The notes under the pieces: generated by a model
Database searches by the model: none
Seen by the model: the letters and a program-made list of their open reading frames with translations, nothing else
What the model was told of the DNA's origin: nothing
Shown here: one piece after another, positions 1 to 8,082 of the stretch
How positions within the stretch are numbered: the first letter of the stretch is position 1
How the letters are laid out: each line of letters starts with the position of its first letter
Assembly (NCBI RefSeq): GCF_030812415.1
Contig: NZ_JAUSST010000011.1
Span: 27,946 to 91,945, forward strand
Direction of reading: 5' to 3'
Length of the DNA stretch: 64,000 bases
DNA from: Paenibacillus harenae
GTDB taxonomy: Bacteria; Bacillota; Bacilli; Paenibacillales; Paenibacillaceae
Made by a program: the position numbers and the translations under genes

Positions 1-653
1 ACCTGTTCATTGCCGTCAAGAAGCTGGTTTAATTTTACCGTGTCGTAAATGGACCAAGTGACGGTTCCTTCTGCAGTTTGTATGCGGAAGACAGTATGGG
101 TACTGTTGCCGCCGGCATCAACGCGGTATGTCTCGCCTAATCTTGTACCGGTCTTATTGGCGTAATTCATATAGGTGAACCGATGAAGATCCGTGTAATC
201 ATATGTTGCGCCCGGCGAGTATTGAAGTCTTGCTACCTGGAGCGACCAGTAATAGGATGTGGAAGAGTCCGCTTTAGAACTGAAATAGAAGTAATTAATA
301 CCATTGTAAGTATACATGTCCAGCGTTTGGCAGTGACCGGTATTGGTGATGGTCATTTCATCAACGTAAGTAGCGTCGCTTCCGTTTATGAGCAACCTTG
401 AAAGATAGCATGTCCCCCCGGACCGCTGAGTTACATAAAGATAAGTTGAAGCGATATAAGCTTTCTGGACAGCCACGTTGTGTTTAAGTCCTTTGAGATT
501 GTAGGCGAGCGTTGCCGAGGCGTTTACGGTTTTCCCGGGGGTTGCCGCAAATGCGGGCAAAACAGACATTCCCCAAATAAGAATGGCGAGAACAACAGTT
601 GTGAGTATTTTTAATTGCCTTTTCATCAGGCTCGGCTTTTGAACTTGTATCAT
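1..653 (-). CDS. Helveticin J family secreted protein (5' part, runs off the left edge)
   Basis: The reading frame is open from an ATG at 653 to the window edge, about 217 residues, preceded by a TGGAGG ribosome binding site at about 661-666. It starts with a signal peptide: positive residues around 7-15, a hydrophobic stretch, and a likely cut after PAFA near residue 37. The mature part follows the helveticin J pattern (recalled family sequence): a GHCQTLDMY block matching the family HTQTWEF block, a WSLQVARLQY block, an LHRFTYMNYA block and a C-terminal IYDTVKLNQLLD block. Helveticin J is a class III (large, heat-labile) bacteriocin of lactobacilli; many Bacillales relatives are secreted and untested, so antibacterial action is an inference. 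No immunity or export gene is visible on this side. The C-terminus lies outside the window. Confidence 0.72.
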   Translation of the reverse strand, partial: MIQVQKPSLMKRQLKILTTVVLAILIWGMSVLPAFAATPGKTVNASATLAYNLKGLKHNVAVQKAYIASTYLYVTQRSGGTCYLSRLLINGSDATYVDEMTITNTGHCQTLDMYTYNGINYFYFSSKADSSTSYYWSLQVARLQYSPGATYDYTDLHRFTYMNYANKTGTRLGETYRVDAGGNSTHTVFRIQTAEGTVTWSIYDTVKLNQLLDGNEQ

Positions 654-750
654 ACGGATACCTCCATTAAAATGATAATTTAATTGGACTTCAGTTCATA
701 CTCTTTCGCAACAATTCTCCTTTCCTGCTTAGTGCAAGCGCCAAGTACGT

Positions 751-811
751 AAAAAAAACCCGAACATCGTAACTCCATCTGCTAGAAGGAAGAGATACAT
801 GTTTGGGTTTT
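751..811 (-). terminator. Intrinsic terminator of the MerR-SRPBCC pair
   Basis: The arms AAACCCGAACAT (756-767) and ATGTTTGGGTTT (799-810) pair and are followed on the minus strand by a run of eight T. It lies downstream of the SRPBCC gene stop at 916. Confidence 0.65.
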
Positions 812-915
812 CGGCTCTACTCCACCCGGACAACCAAAATCTTCGGATAACGCTTGCGTGTTCATTATCGTGTCGGGGGCAAGCATAGTCAAGTTAAGAA
901 ATTATGTGGGGAAAA

Positions 916-1377
916 TTAATTCGATGCATCCTTTACGGCTTCGCTTCGTACTAAATCGACAAAATCGTCAACGACTTTGTTGTTATTTTTGGAACCTCCT
1001 AGTTTCAGCAGGGAGCGTCCAAGGAAATTGATGCCTTCGTTCTGACCCGAATAAATAAAGGTCGTCAGATTTTCTCCTTCTTTTTTCAACGTATATCCGG
1101 CTTGAATATTGAACGCCTTCGCTAAAACAAATGCCATTTTTTTATGCTTCAGACGGTCGGTATCTTCATACTCGATTTCCGTTACGGTATACGTTTCTCT
1201 TCTTTTGCCTTCTTGATAAGTCTGAAGATAGGTGGAGCCAACAACTCCTTCTTTTAAGTCGATCGGCTTATGTTCGATGACATTGGGCATGATTCGCTGA
1301 ATTTGGTCCAAGTCGAACAGTCTCCACACGGTTTCGATATTTGCCGGAATTTGTATTTCTTTGCTCCATGTAATCAT
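916..1377 (-). CDS. SRPBCC family protein (polyketide cyclase/START-like fold)
   Basis: This 153-residue soluble protein begins with the SRPBCC signature: a beta strand (TWSKEIQIPAN), the helix ETVWRLFDLDQIQRIMPNV, then strands ending in a long C-terminal helix. Members form a deep hydrophobic pocket that binds lipids, hormones or polyketides; the ligand cannot be told from sequence. The start ATG overlaps the stop of the upstream MerR gene by four bases (ATGA), so the two are translationally coupled and very probably co-transcribed. That suggests the protein handles the compound sensed by the MerR regulator. Confidence 0.8.
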   Translation of the reverse strand: MITWSKEIQIPANIETVWRLFDLDQIQRIMPNVIEHKPIDLKEGVVGSTYLQTYQEGKRRETYTVTEIEYEDTDRLKHKKMAFVLAKAFNIQAGYTLKKEGENLTTFIYSGQNEGINFLGRSLLKLGGSKNNNKVVDDFVDLVRSEAVKDASN

Positions 1378-1718
1378 TTTTCTGCCCCGTTTCCTTCATC
1401 GATGAATGAATCAATGTCCTTAATAATGGCTTCAATCTCCTCAACCTGATGACTTAACTTCCTCTTCTTCTCCTGTAATATAAGTTCCAAGTCATCCAAT
1501 GAACGTTTCTCGACATAATCCTTCATTTCCTGAATCGAAAATCCGAATCTGCGCAAATGAAAAAGCAGACGTGCCATTAAATACGAATGATTGTCGTAGT
1601 ACTTGTAATGATTATCGGGATCTACGTATACAGGCTCCAGAAGTTTAATCTCCGCGTAATATCTTAACGTCTCTTTGGTCAGCTCGGTCATAGTGGCAAA
1701 CTCGCCTATGCGATACAT
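1374..1718 (-). CDS. MerR family transcriptional regulator
   Basis: The protein has 114 residues and starts MYRIGEFATMTELTKETLRY, a canonical MerR winged helix-turn-helix, followed by the wing (YYDNHSYL) and a C-terminal coiled-coil dimerisation helix (about residues 72-108). The start at 1718 is chosen because GGGGAG sits six bases upstream and the protein then begins exactly at the MerR consensus; the frame is open farther upstream but covers the promoter. No cysteine-rich effector loop is present, so this is probably not a metal sensor. It is coupled to the SRPBCC gene and likely controls its own promoter through a 20-bp spacer. Confidence 0.88.
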   Translation of the reverse strand: MYRIGEFATMTELTKETLRYYAEIKLLEPVYVDPDNHYKYYDNHSYLMARLLFHLRRFGFSIQEMKDYVEKRSLDDLELILQEKKRKLSHQVEEIEAIIKDIDSFIDEGNGAEK

Positions 1719-1740
1719 CTCGGCTCCCCTTTCAGACGTT

Positions 1741-1772
1741 ATTATAAACGATGTGGCGCACCACGCAGTCAA
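1741..1772 (-). promoter_or_regulatory. MerR-type promoter with 20-bp spacer and dyad
   Basis: On the minus strand TTGACT (1767-1772) and TATAAT (1741-1746) are separated by 20 bp. The spacer contains the near-perfect dyad GTGGCGCACCAC (1753-1764). Over-long 19-20 bp spacers with a central dyad are the hallmark of promoters that MerR proteins activate by DNA distortion. It drives the MerR-SRPBCC pair. Confidence 0.65.
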
Positions 1773-1855
1773 GCTTAATGCCGCAAGGTTAACTTATTAT
1801 GCCAAATTGCGGGGATGATATAACTTATAATACTAAGTACGTCTCGTTTATACAC

Positions 1856-1907
1856 GAAAAAGCCGTTAGAAACGCATACCAAAGGTATGTTTCTTGTTTC
1901 CAACGGC
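1856..1907 (-). terminator. Intrinsic terminator of the imine-reductase-like gene
   Basis: A long imperfect hairpin (GCCGTT...GAAAC.CATACC / GGTATG.GTTTC...AACGGC on the minus strand) is followed by TTTTT. It lies 31 bases past the stop of the gene ending at 1938. Confidence 0.65.
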
Positions 1908-1937
1908 CCATTCGAAACCTAAGCGATGTATGTCCAA

Positions 1938-2921
1938 CTAATCTCTCTTCACCGAAGCCTCATGATGGAGCACATCCGCCGGATTGCCATCAAGCGAACG
2001 GAGACTCGTCATGCTCTCGAAGACGCGATCGAATCCATCATTTCCATAGCCCTTGAATACCATCCGATCGGCAACGGACTGGATAGGAAGCAGCCAATCA
2101 GCTGGCACGCCCAATTCCTGACTGCTCTTGACGATGTTGTCCAGCCCGAGCTTGTTGACCGTCATGTTGGATATATCGGTGGCATAATCGCCTTCATCCA
2201 GTCTGCGGGCAGAATCCATACTTGTCAGCATAGGAACAATCAAGTGCTGCAGCCAATTGCTTGTATACGGCAGGAACTCCTTGGCTGAAATATTGGCCGT
2301 TCGCAGCAGCGCATGGGCGTGAAAATAGCTGTACCAGGCACCGTACATCATCGTAAGCATCGCCAGGTCATGCAGCAATGCCACACCGGGATCTTCGCTC
2401 AGATAGATCGTATTTCCGCCTAGCAGTTGCAGCACCGGCAGGTGCGTTTCGAAAAGCTCCTTACGGCCACCATAGAGAATAAGCGCCTCGGGCCTGCCGA
2501 TCATCGGGGGAATCGCCATGATCGCCCCATCCAAATAATCGATGCCCCTATCTTCAGCCCATGCGCTCATGCGACGCGCTTCATCAGGCGTTCCGGTGGT
2601 CAAGTTGACGATGATTCGGCCAGCAAGATCTGTCTCTAAAGGCATAAACGTGCTTCGTACAACCTCATAAGTCGACAAGCAGACCACGATCACACTGCTA
2701 GCCGTAACTGCCTCGGCTGCCGTCTCTGCCCGAACCGCCCCGTTGCCGACAAGCCTGTCTCCCTTGCCTGCCGAACGATTCCAGACCGTCACGGGATGGC
2801 CGGCCGCAAGAAAGGCTGCCGCCAGCGCCTGTCCCATATTCCCTAACCCAACAACAGTCACGGAGCGCAAACTTTCTCCATTTTCATTAACCATATTTTT
2901 GGTCGACAATTTATCGTTCAT
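1938..2921 (-). CDS. NAD(P)-dependent oxidoreductase, imine-reductase / beta-hydroxyacid dehydrogenase type
   Basis: The protein has 327 residues. An N-terminal Rossmann domain carries VVGLGNMGQALAAAF (about residues 22-36) and the NADPH-type stretch TVWNRSAGK after strand beta2. A helical C-terminal domain follows, with GAIMAIPPMIG and a LHDLAMLTMMYGAWYSYFHA helix. That helix pattern is closer to imine reductases than to classic 3-hydroxyisobutyrate dehydrogenases, which keep a catalytic lysine in an NxxK motif that I do not see. The ATG at 2921 has GGAGGAGAGGAA directly upstream, and a longer frame would run into the divergent MerR gene. The gene is divergent from that MerR regulator, which probably controls it. 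Substrate unknown; cytosolic. Confidence 0.75.
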   Translation of the reverse strand: MNDKLSTKNMVNENGESLRSVTVVGLGNMGQALAAAFLAAGHPVTVWNRSAGKGDRLVGNGAVRAETAAEAVTASSVIVVCLSTYEVVRSTFMPLETDLAGRIIVNLTTGTPDEARRMSAWAEDRGIDYLDGAIMAIPPMIGRPEALILYGGRKELFETHLPVLQLLGGNTIYLSEDPGVALLHDLAMLTMMYGAWYSYFHAHALLRTANISAKEFLPYTSNWLQHLIVPMLTSMDSARRLDEGDYATDISNMTVNKLGLDNIVKSSQELGVPADWLLPIQSVADRMVFKGYGNDGFDRVFESMTSLRSLDGNPADVLHHEASVKRD

Positions 2922-2979
2922 TTCCTCTCCTCCTTGAAATCGGTTTACGTTACTCTTTCTTTCTGCGGTACGCCCGGCA

Positions 2980-2985
2980 TATAAT
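2980..2985 (+). promoter_or_regulatory. -10 element of the plus-strand MerR gene
   Basis: TATAAT lies 34 bases before the start of the MerR gene at 3019. No good -35 hexamer is seen at normal spacing, as expected for an activator-dependent or weak promoter. Confidence 0.4.
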
Positions 2986-3018
2986 GTAATTAATATTTGA
3001 CCGGGGAGGTCCGAAAAA

Positions 3019-3399
3019 ATGAAAATCAGCGAATTGTCTCGTCTCACGAATGTCAGCCCGCGCGCCATTAGGCATTACGAGGAAAAAGGTCTGTTGCAGT
3101 CCAACAGACTCGACAACGACTACCGTGATTTCAGTGAATCCGCCATCGATCGGATCCATTCGATCCAACTTTACTTAAAGCTGGGATTAACGGCTGATGA
3201 AATACGAAGCCTGTTCCAGTGCGAAGTCGCATCGCCGGACGATTACGAATATTGCACGGAAATGCTGGAAATCTACGAAGGAAAGCTGCACAAGGTGAAG
3301 CGGCAGATCGAATCCATGTTGCAATTGAAGAAACTGCTGGAGCGCCAGGTCGCGCTGACGGCGGCCGGGAAAAAAGAAGATATGCGAATATCCGTCTAG
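3019..3399 (+). CDS. MerR family transcriptional regulator
   Basis: The protein has 126 residues. Residues 1-38 (MKISELSRLTNVSPRAIRHY and the start of the wing) form the MerR DNA-binding domain; the second half is a long coiled-coil helix (about 80-115, EIYEGKLHKVKRQIESMLQL). No cysteine effector motif is present. It is transcribed divergently from the imine-reductase-like gene with a 97-bp gap, the usual arrangement of a MerR regulator and its target. GGGGAGG upstream supports the start. Confidence 0.88.
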   Translation: MKISELSRLTNVSPRAIRHYEEKGLLQSNRLDNDYRDFSESAIDRIHSIQLYLKLGLTADEIRSLFQCEVASPDDYEYCTEMLEIYEGKLHKVKRQIESMLQLKKLLERQVALTAAGKKEDMRISV

Positions 3400-3460
3400 A
3401 CGCATCAGCTTCTCAGAATGGACTGGACCTACTGGACCTGAATGTCGATGATCCGTTCAT

Positions 3461-4219
3461 TTATACCACTGAAAGGCCTTGGCTCAGACCGCCGTCTATG
3501 GATAGTTTGACACCTGTCGTAAAGGTGGCCTCAAAGGCAAGGAACAGCACAGCCTTGGCCACCTCCTCCGGAGAACCATGACGTTTCATTGGCGTAATCC
3601 GGTCGCCAAGCTCCTCGAAGGCGGCCCGTTCGGTTTCCGTGAAACCAGCTACCCCCATCGTACGCGTTTTGATAAATCCAGGACTGACCACATTGACGCG
3701 AACGTCTCGCGGCAACAATTCAGCGGCAAAACCTGAAGCAAGCGACCTTAATGCGGCTTTGGATGCGCCGTAAACACTCATTCCCGGAGTGCCGCCTTCA
3801 TCCGCAACGGATGATGTGAATACGATCGAACCGCCTTTTCGAATCAACGGCGACAGACGCTGTACCGTGAAGAAAGCCCCCTTCGTATTAATGGCGAACG
3901 TCTTGTCATACGAGCTTTCGGTCACTGCTTCGAAAGGTTCCAGCAGCGCGATTCCTGCATTGATGTGGATAAAGTCTATCTCCCCGAATCGTTCCGCAGC
4001 GTAAGCGCCTAATGCTTCAATATCCTCCATGCGCGATACATCGGACTGAATGACATGCGCCCGTTCTCCTAATTCGCGTCTTGCTTCTTCAACGTTCTTC
4101 GGACTGCGTCCTGTCAGGATGACCTCGGCTCCTCCCGCAAGCAAAGCTTTGGCGACTGCCATTCCCATACCATGCGTGCCGCCCGTAATAACGGCCTTCT
4201 TTCCTGCATATTCTCTCAT
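3461..4219 (-). CDS. SDR family oxidoreductase
   Basis: A 252-residue classical short-chain dehydrogenase: TGGTHGMGMAVAKAL is the TGxxxGxG cofactor motif (about residues 12-26), NAG appears at HINAGIAL, and the catalytic set is Ser (FTSSVADE), Tyr and Lys (YGASKAAL). TGRSPKN after beta2 suggests NADP preference. The C-terminal FTTGVKLSIDGGLSQG is the usual family end. GGAGGAATAAAAAG supports the start at 4219. It converges with the MerR gene at 3019-3399; no operon partner is visible. Substrate unknown. Confidence 0.88.
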   Translation of the reverse strand: MREYAGKKAVITGGTHGMGMAVAKALLAGGAEVILTGRSPKNVEEARRELGERAHVIQSDVSRMEDIEALGAYAAERFGEIDFIHINAGIALLEPFEAVTESSYDKTFAINTKGAFFTVQRLSPLIRKGGSIVFTSSVADEGGTPGMSVYGASKAALRSLASGFAAELLPRDVRVNVVSPGFIKTRTMGVAGFTETERAAFEELGDRITPMKRHGSPEEVAKAVLFLAFEATFTTGVKLSIDGGLSQGLSVV

Positions 4220-4370
4220 CTTTTTATTCCTCCTGCTCCGTATTTAGTTTGTTTCGTCTTTCTGAGATCAGTATAAAGTTTCACGCTTATGTGAAGGTCA
4301 ATAGCTAATTTTTCAACTAGTCGAAAATTAACGAAAAAGAAAAGCCGTTTGTTTGGACAGCTTGCAATAC

Positions 4371-4429
4371 AAAAAAAACGATCATACTCTATCGCAAAAG
4401 CAAAGCTCATGCTAAGAGTGATCGTTTTT
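4371..4429 (-). terminator. Intrinsic terminator of the DUF2935 gene
   Basis: Arms AAAAACGATCATACTCT (4374-4390) and AGAGTGATCGTTTTT (4415-4429) form a long stem followed by eight T on the minus strand, just past the stop at 4453. Confidence 0.7.
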
Positions 4430-4452
4430 GGGGTCTTCCTCATGTTAATAGG

Positions 4453-5271
4453 TTATCCAAACTGATTTATAGCTTGCACTGGTTTGCCAGTCAGACTGTT
4501 TTCAAACATGTCTATAATAAACAAGAAATGTTCTGCTTCACGAAATACATGATCGGCTAACAACGGATGAATAATGCTCTTAATTCGGCATGCTTCAATT
4601 AGTTCACGAGCGGTTCTCTTAAAGTCACGAAGCGACTTTACGGAAACCCGGTTCTGATCAAGAAATTGGTCAAGGAGCGGAGCGGTTTGCGACTGAGGGC
4701 GCATAGATTCCAAGTCCTTCGCTTGAAATAATAATTGATCGAATTCTTGACTGAAGTTATTTGCCTGTTCTACCAGCTTTCGTTCTGAAGGATCGAGCAG
4801 GTGACTAATGAATTTGGCATGGTCAGCCATAATTCTCAAGAAAAACACATTCTCGTCGATTATGGCATCAGGCAACGGTTCTAACCTGCCCAAATTCAAT
4901 TCCGTTAACCGGTTTCTGAAATAATTCGCCTCCCTGCTCACATGATCCACCAATAAGGGAAAGTTGTTAGCGCCAGGAAGCTGACACCTCAAGATTAATC
5001 CAAGTACTTTTCTCTTGAAGACCCATATATAAGATACGGCCGTATGGACCTCCTCATTAAACCTTCTTATCACGTTAGGATCAGTTCCAACCGTAAATGC
5101 ATTCGCCCTGTGTTCAATGGATTCAAATAAGGAATAAAAATGATTAGCTTCATTAATTAGCTGCGTATCTTCACATCGGAAACCCAGTTTTAAGAATAAT
5201 GAATGCTCTTTCATTATCCGCGACCAAAACCTTATTTCATCTAATGAACGTGCTACAAAGGCGTCTGACAT
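4453..5271 (-). CDS. DUF2935 domain-containing protein
   Basis: The protein has 272 residues, is all-helical, and has two similar halves of about 130 residues. The first begins SLDEIRFWSRIMKEHSLFLK, and the second repeats the pattern (ENVFFLRIMADHAKFISHLL). Both halves end with a HVxREAxxF motif (VDHVSREANYFRNRL and ADHVFREAEHFLF). The repeated His and Glu positions are typical of DUF2935 and recall a helical-bundle metal site, but a function is not established. No signal peptide. Its own terminator follows, so it is probably a single-gene unit. Confidence 0.85.
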   Translation of the reverse strand: MSDAFVARSLDEIRFWSRIMKEHSLFLKLGFRCEDTQLINEANHFYSLFESIEHRANAFTVGTDPNVIRRFNEEVHTAVSYIWVFKRKVLGLILRCQLPGANNFPLLVDHVSREANYFRNRLTELNLGRLEPLPDAIIDENVFFLRIMADHAKFISHLLDPSERKLVEQANNFSQEFDQLLFQAKDLESMRPQSQTAPLLDQFLDQNRVSVKSLRDFKRTARELIEACRIKSIIHPLLADHVFREAEHFLFIIDMFENSLTGKPVQAINQFG

Positions 5272-5380
5272 TAGAAAATCCTCCCTTACTATCGCTTCTA
5301 GTTCTTACCGTATGAGCGAGTGCTCGGTCATATTCTTATGTGCAGGAAAATAGACAAGCCCCAAATATCTCCATAAAAAT

Positions 5381-5409
5381 GCAAAAAGACTGCCATTCGC
5401 ATGGCAGCC
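5381..5409 (-). terminator. Intrinsic terminator of the DUF5667 gene
   Basis: GCTGCCATGCGAATGGCAG on the minus strand forms a CTGCCAT/ATGGCAG stem followed by TCTTTTTGC, ten bases past the stop at 5419. Confidence 0.65.
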
Positions 5410-5418
5410 CTTGCGGGT

Positions 5419-6456
5419 TTATTTCGTTTCTTTTTTATGATTTTGCCGAGCAGATTCGCTTTTGCCGGCATTCTCATGTGACTTCGTTGGCTTGTTAAGC
5501 TGTTTCTTGGAGGCTTGTTGTTGTTCTTTCTCTTTCTTCTGCTTTTGTTTGTCTTCTTGCAATGGCTTCACAGATTTGTTGTCTTCAACCGCTGACTTGG
5601 TGCTGACTGATCCTGCAGTTGCAGAGGAAGCATCTTGTTCTGTACTTTGCGAGCTTACCGCCGTCGTTGTTGTGGATGCTGCCGCCTGGCCAGTAAGATC
5701 AGTCTTCGATGTTGTTTCTTCTTCTTCGCTTTTCCCGCTAAGCTTCGTAAGCTTCTTCTCCAGATGAGCAAAAGACTTCGTAATATTCTTCAGCAAGGAA
5801 CTCTGTGCTTTCGGATTGCTCACTTTATCCAGTGCGGCGGCCAGAGCCACGATATTATGCTGCAGCGAGTTTTTCACTTTATCCGCTTGGGCAGGCTCCA
5901 CGCCTTCCTCTTCTTCATTGGTATCATCTGATCGTTGATCATCCCCATCCGCAGTCGTATCGACAACCGTCGAATCCACCGCTGGTTCTTCAACGATCGG
6001 ATCCGTCGATTCTGCATTCGCATCTGTTGCGACCGGATCAATAACGGAAGCGGCTGTATCGATCGCTTTCTGTTGTTGCGAAAGAGACCGCTGGAGCGTT
6101 TCTCCAGCTATTTCCGCGTGACCTTCCTCGAGCAGCACAGCCGATTCTGCTAAGCGTTCTTGGGCAAATTGCGCGAGCAGAATAGCTTCTTCCATATTGT
6201 CTGAAGCAAATGCGAGCTGAATACGTTCATAAATCGTTTTTACGAAATAGAAGAAATCACCCGGCAGAAGCGATGGAGCTTCTTGTGCGTTTTCCGGCGA
6301 GCTTGTCGTCGCGGCATCGTCAGCAGTAATTGTCGATTGAGATCCAGCCTCATCCGCCCATGCCGAGCCCGTCCCGACTGAAAATGCGAGCATGCTTATA
6401 ATCGTGCTTTTGGCTATAAAACTCTTGATATCTTTTGTTAAATGCATATGATTCAT
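5419..6456 (-). CDS. Secreted DUF5667 domain protein with a long charged tail
   Basis: The protein has 345 residues. A signal peptide ends near AWA|DEA (residue 34). The DUF5667 core follows (about 60-140) with LLPGDFFYFVKTIYERIQLA and heptad-like helices. From about 150 it is low in complexity: acidic and Asp/Glu/Thr-rich, then a helical stretch (about 195-240), then a Ser/Thr-rich and finally Lys/Gln-rich tail ending HKKETK. DUF5667 occurs in secreted or membrane-attached proteins of unknown role; the basic tail could bind cell wall or another polyanion, which is inference. GGATGG lies just before the first ATG; a second ATG three codons later is also possible. Confidence 0.75.
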   Translation of the reverse strand: MNHMHLTKDIKSFIAKSTIISMLAFSVGTGSAWADEAGSQSTITADDAATTSSPENAQEAPSLLPGDFFYFVKTIYERIQLAFASDNMEEAILLAQFAQERLAESAVLLEEGHAEIAGETLQRSLSQQQKAIDTAASVIDPVATDANAESTDPIVEEPAVDSTVVDTTADGDDQRSDDTNEEEEGVEPAQADKVKNSLQHNIVALAAALDKVSNPKAQSSLLKNITKSFAHLEKKLTKLSGKSEEEETTSKTDLTGQAAASTTTTAVSSQSTEQDASSATAGSVSTKSAVEDNKSVKPLQEDKQKQKKEKEQQQASKKQLNKPTKSHENAGKSESARQNHKKETK

Positions 6457-6590
6457 CCATCCTGTCTAGTTGATTTGCGCGCTGCAGCAGCATTGATTAA
6501 CTAATTCGAAAGGAAGAATGCTTTTCAGGGGGTTCGAATAATGGTATGAACTGCAAGTAAAAGCAAAGCAGCTAACCGTCTGCGGTTATT

Positions 6591-7937
6591 TTATTTGGTA
6601 TTATTCGCATGTGCAGGTCCACAGCACGAAGAATTCGTAACATTTGCATCTACAGGTGCACAGCACGAGGAATTCGTAACTTGCAAAGCTGTCTTTGGTC
6701 GTGAAACGCTGCAAACGCCTGTTTCGGGAAGATGGAGTTTCACTTCCCGAGCCGAGTCCCAGTCGCCTGCTAAAGCAGCTGCAACGCTTCTGACTTGCTC
6801 GTAACCCGTAGCGAGCAAAAATGTAGGTGCGCGTCCATAGCTCTTCGCCCCGACGATATAAAAATGATGCTCCGGCTGGCTAAGTTCAGCTTCGCCATGC
6901 GGCCGAACCGTGCCGCAGCTGTGAATGTTTGGATCAATGAGATCTGCCAATTTGGGAACGCATTCGATAGATGAATCAGCCTCATATCGAAGCTCTCTTA
7001 TGAAAGAAAAGTTCGGCCTTGCGCCCGTTGCTGCTATGATCTCATCCACTCCTTCGATCGTTGCGCCTGTCCCTAATACATTCAACTTCTCTCCATTTCG
7101 CTCAAGACCATGGATATAAAAGGGGGTATGGACTTTTATTAACCCTTCTTTCACAAGCGCGGCAGCACGTAAACCAAGCTCCCCCCTAGCAGGCAGACCG
7201 TCAAGCTCGCCGCCTCCAAAAACGTCTGCAACGGATTGTTTTCTTAGAACCCAATGGATCGTCGTATCAGGATTTTGAAGCTTCCATTCATTAAGCAATA
7301 AAATGGCATTGATGGCTGAATGACCGCTGCCGACGACAGCTACTGTTTTGCCGTTGTAACGCTTTGCATGAGCATCCATAATGTCCGGAATGCCATAATG
7401 AATATGCGAGCTGTAGTCGTTCTCCTTCTCCGCGTAATCACCGCTGGCTCCAATTGGATTTGGCGTATTCCATGTACCGGTAGCATCGATTACGGCCGAA
7501 GCCTCCATACGATGGATAACGTTTTTGCTTTCGTAAACGACTTCAAAGGGCGCCTTTTCCCTACCGGCTGTTTTCATTTTATCGTAACCTTGTCGATGTA
7601 TGGCTGCAACGCGCGCCTCGGTCCTAATGTTCGTTTTTAACTTGTCCAGTTCCGATAGCGGATGCAAATATCGGTCATATAGTTGTTTGCCGGTTGGCAA
7701 TTCATCTTTAGGAGGCGCCACCCATCCAGTCTCAATAAGAAGCTCTGCTGCCGCATTATCAATATTGAATTCCCATGGCGAAAACATTCGGATATGACCC
7801 CACTCGAGTACGGAGGCTCCCACTGTTTTTCCTTGCTCCAACAACACAAATGAAATATCCCTCTTAGTTAATTGAGCGGCAGCAGCCAACGCCACCGGTC
7901 CTCCTCCGATAATAGCTACGGGTAATTGATTTTTCAT
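6591..7937 (-). CDS. FAD/NAD(P)-dependent monooxygenase-like flavoprotein with a vicinal-cysteine repeat tail
   Basis: The protein has 448 residues. The N-terminal FAD site is AIIGGGPVALAAAAQL (about 8-23), and a second Rossmann site AVVGSGHSAINAILLL lies near residue 200. ATGARPN near 310 is the typical ATG motif of flavin monooxygenase and thioredoxin-reductase-like enzymes. The last 30 residues contain two copies of a 13-residue unit VTNSSCC(A/G)P, each with a Cys-Cys pair, which is not part of the enzyme fold and could bind As(III) or another soft metal (inference). The start at 7937 is set by GAGGAGGAG five bases upstream. It is divergent from sigZ and lies in an arsenic resistance neighbourhood. 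Substrate not known. Confidence 0.75.
   Translation of the reverse strand: MKNQLPVAIIGGGPVALAAAAQLTKRDISFVLLEQGKTVGASVLEWGHIRMFSPWEFNIDNAAAELLIETGWVAPPKDELPTGKQLYDRYLHPLSELDKLKTNIRTEARVAAIHRQGYDKMKTAGREKAPFEVVYESKNVIHRMEASAVIDATGTWNTPNPIGASGDYAEKENDYSSHIHYGIPDIMDAHAKRYNGKTVAVVGSGHSAINAILLLNEWKLQNPDTTIHWVLRKQSVADVFGGGELDGLPARGELGLRAAALVKEGLIKVHTPFYIHGLERNGEKLNVLGTGATIEGVDEIIAATGARPNFSFIRELRYEADSSIECVPKLADLIDPNIHSCGTVRPHGEAELSQPEHHFYIVGAKSYGRAPTFLLATGYEQVRSVAAALAGDWDSAREVKLHLPETGVCSVSRPKTALQVTNSSCCAPVDANVTNSSCCGPAHANNTK
6607..6684 (-). repeat. 39-bp tandem repeat encoding the Cys-Cys tail
   Basis: Two adjacent 39-bp units (6607-6645 and 6646-6684) share the core CAGCACGARGAATTCGTAAC and encode the two VTNSSCC units at the end of the flavoprotein. 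The high DNA identity indicates a recent duplication. Confidence 0.85.
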
Positions 7938-8082
7938 TTTAACTCCTCCTCTAATTCGTTTATAGTCTAAGTGACGGTGCATGTATTCAAATAGATGCAT
8001 TTATGTTTTTTATAATATTTGCGTCCTTTCGCCCATAGTTAACGTCAGTACTGGAAAGAACAATGCAAAGAGGTGCATAACA

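Noticed and set aside
5462..6153. Plus-strand frames opposite the DUF5667 gene
   Set aside because: They mirror the low-complexity acidic and Lys-rich codons of the real gene.
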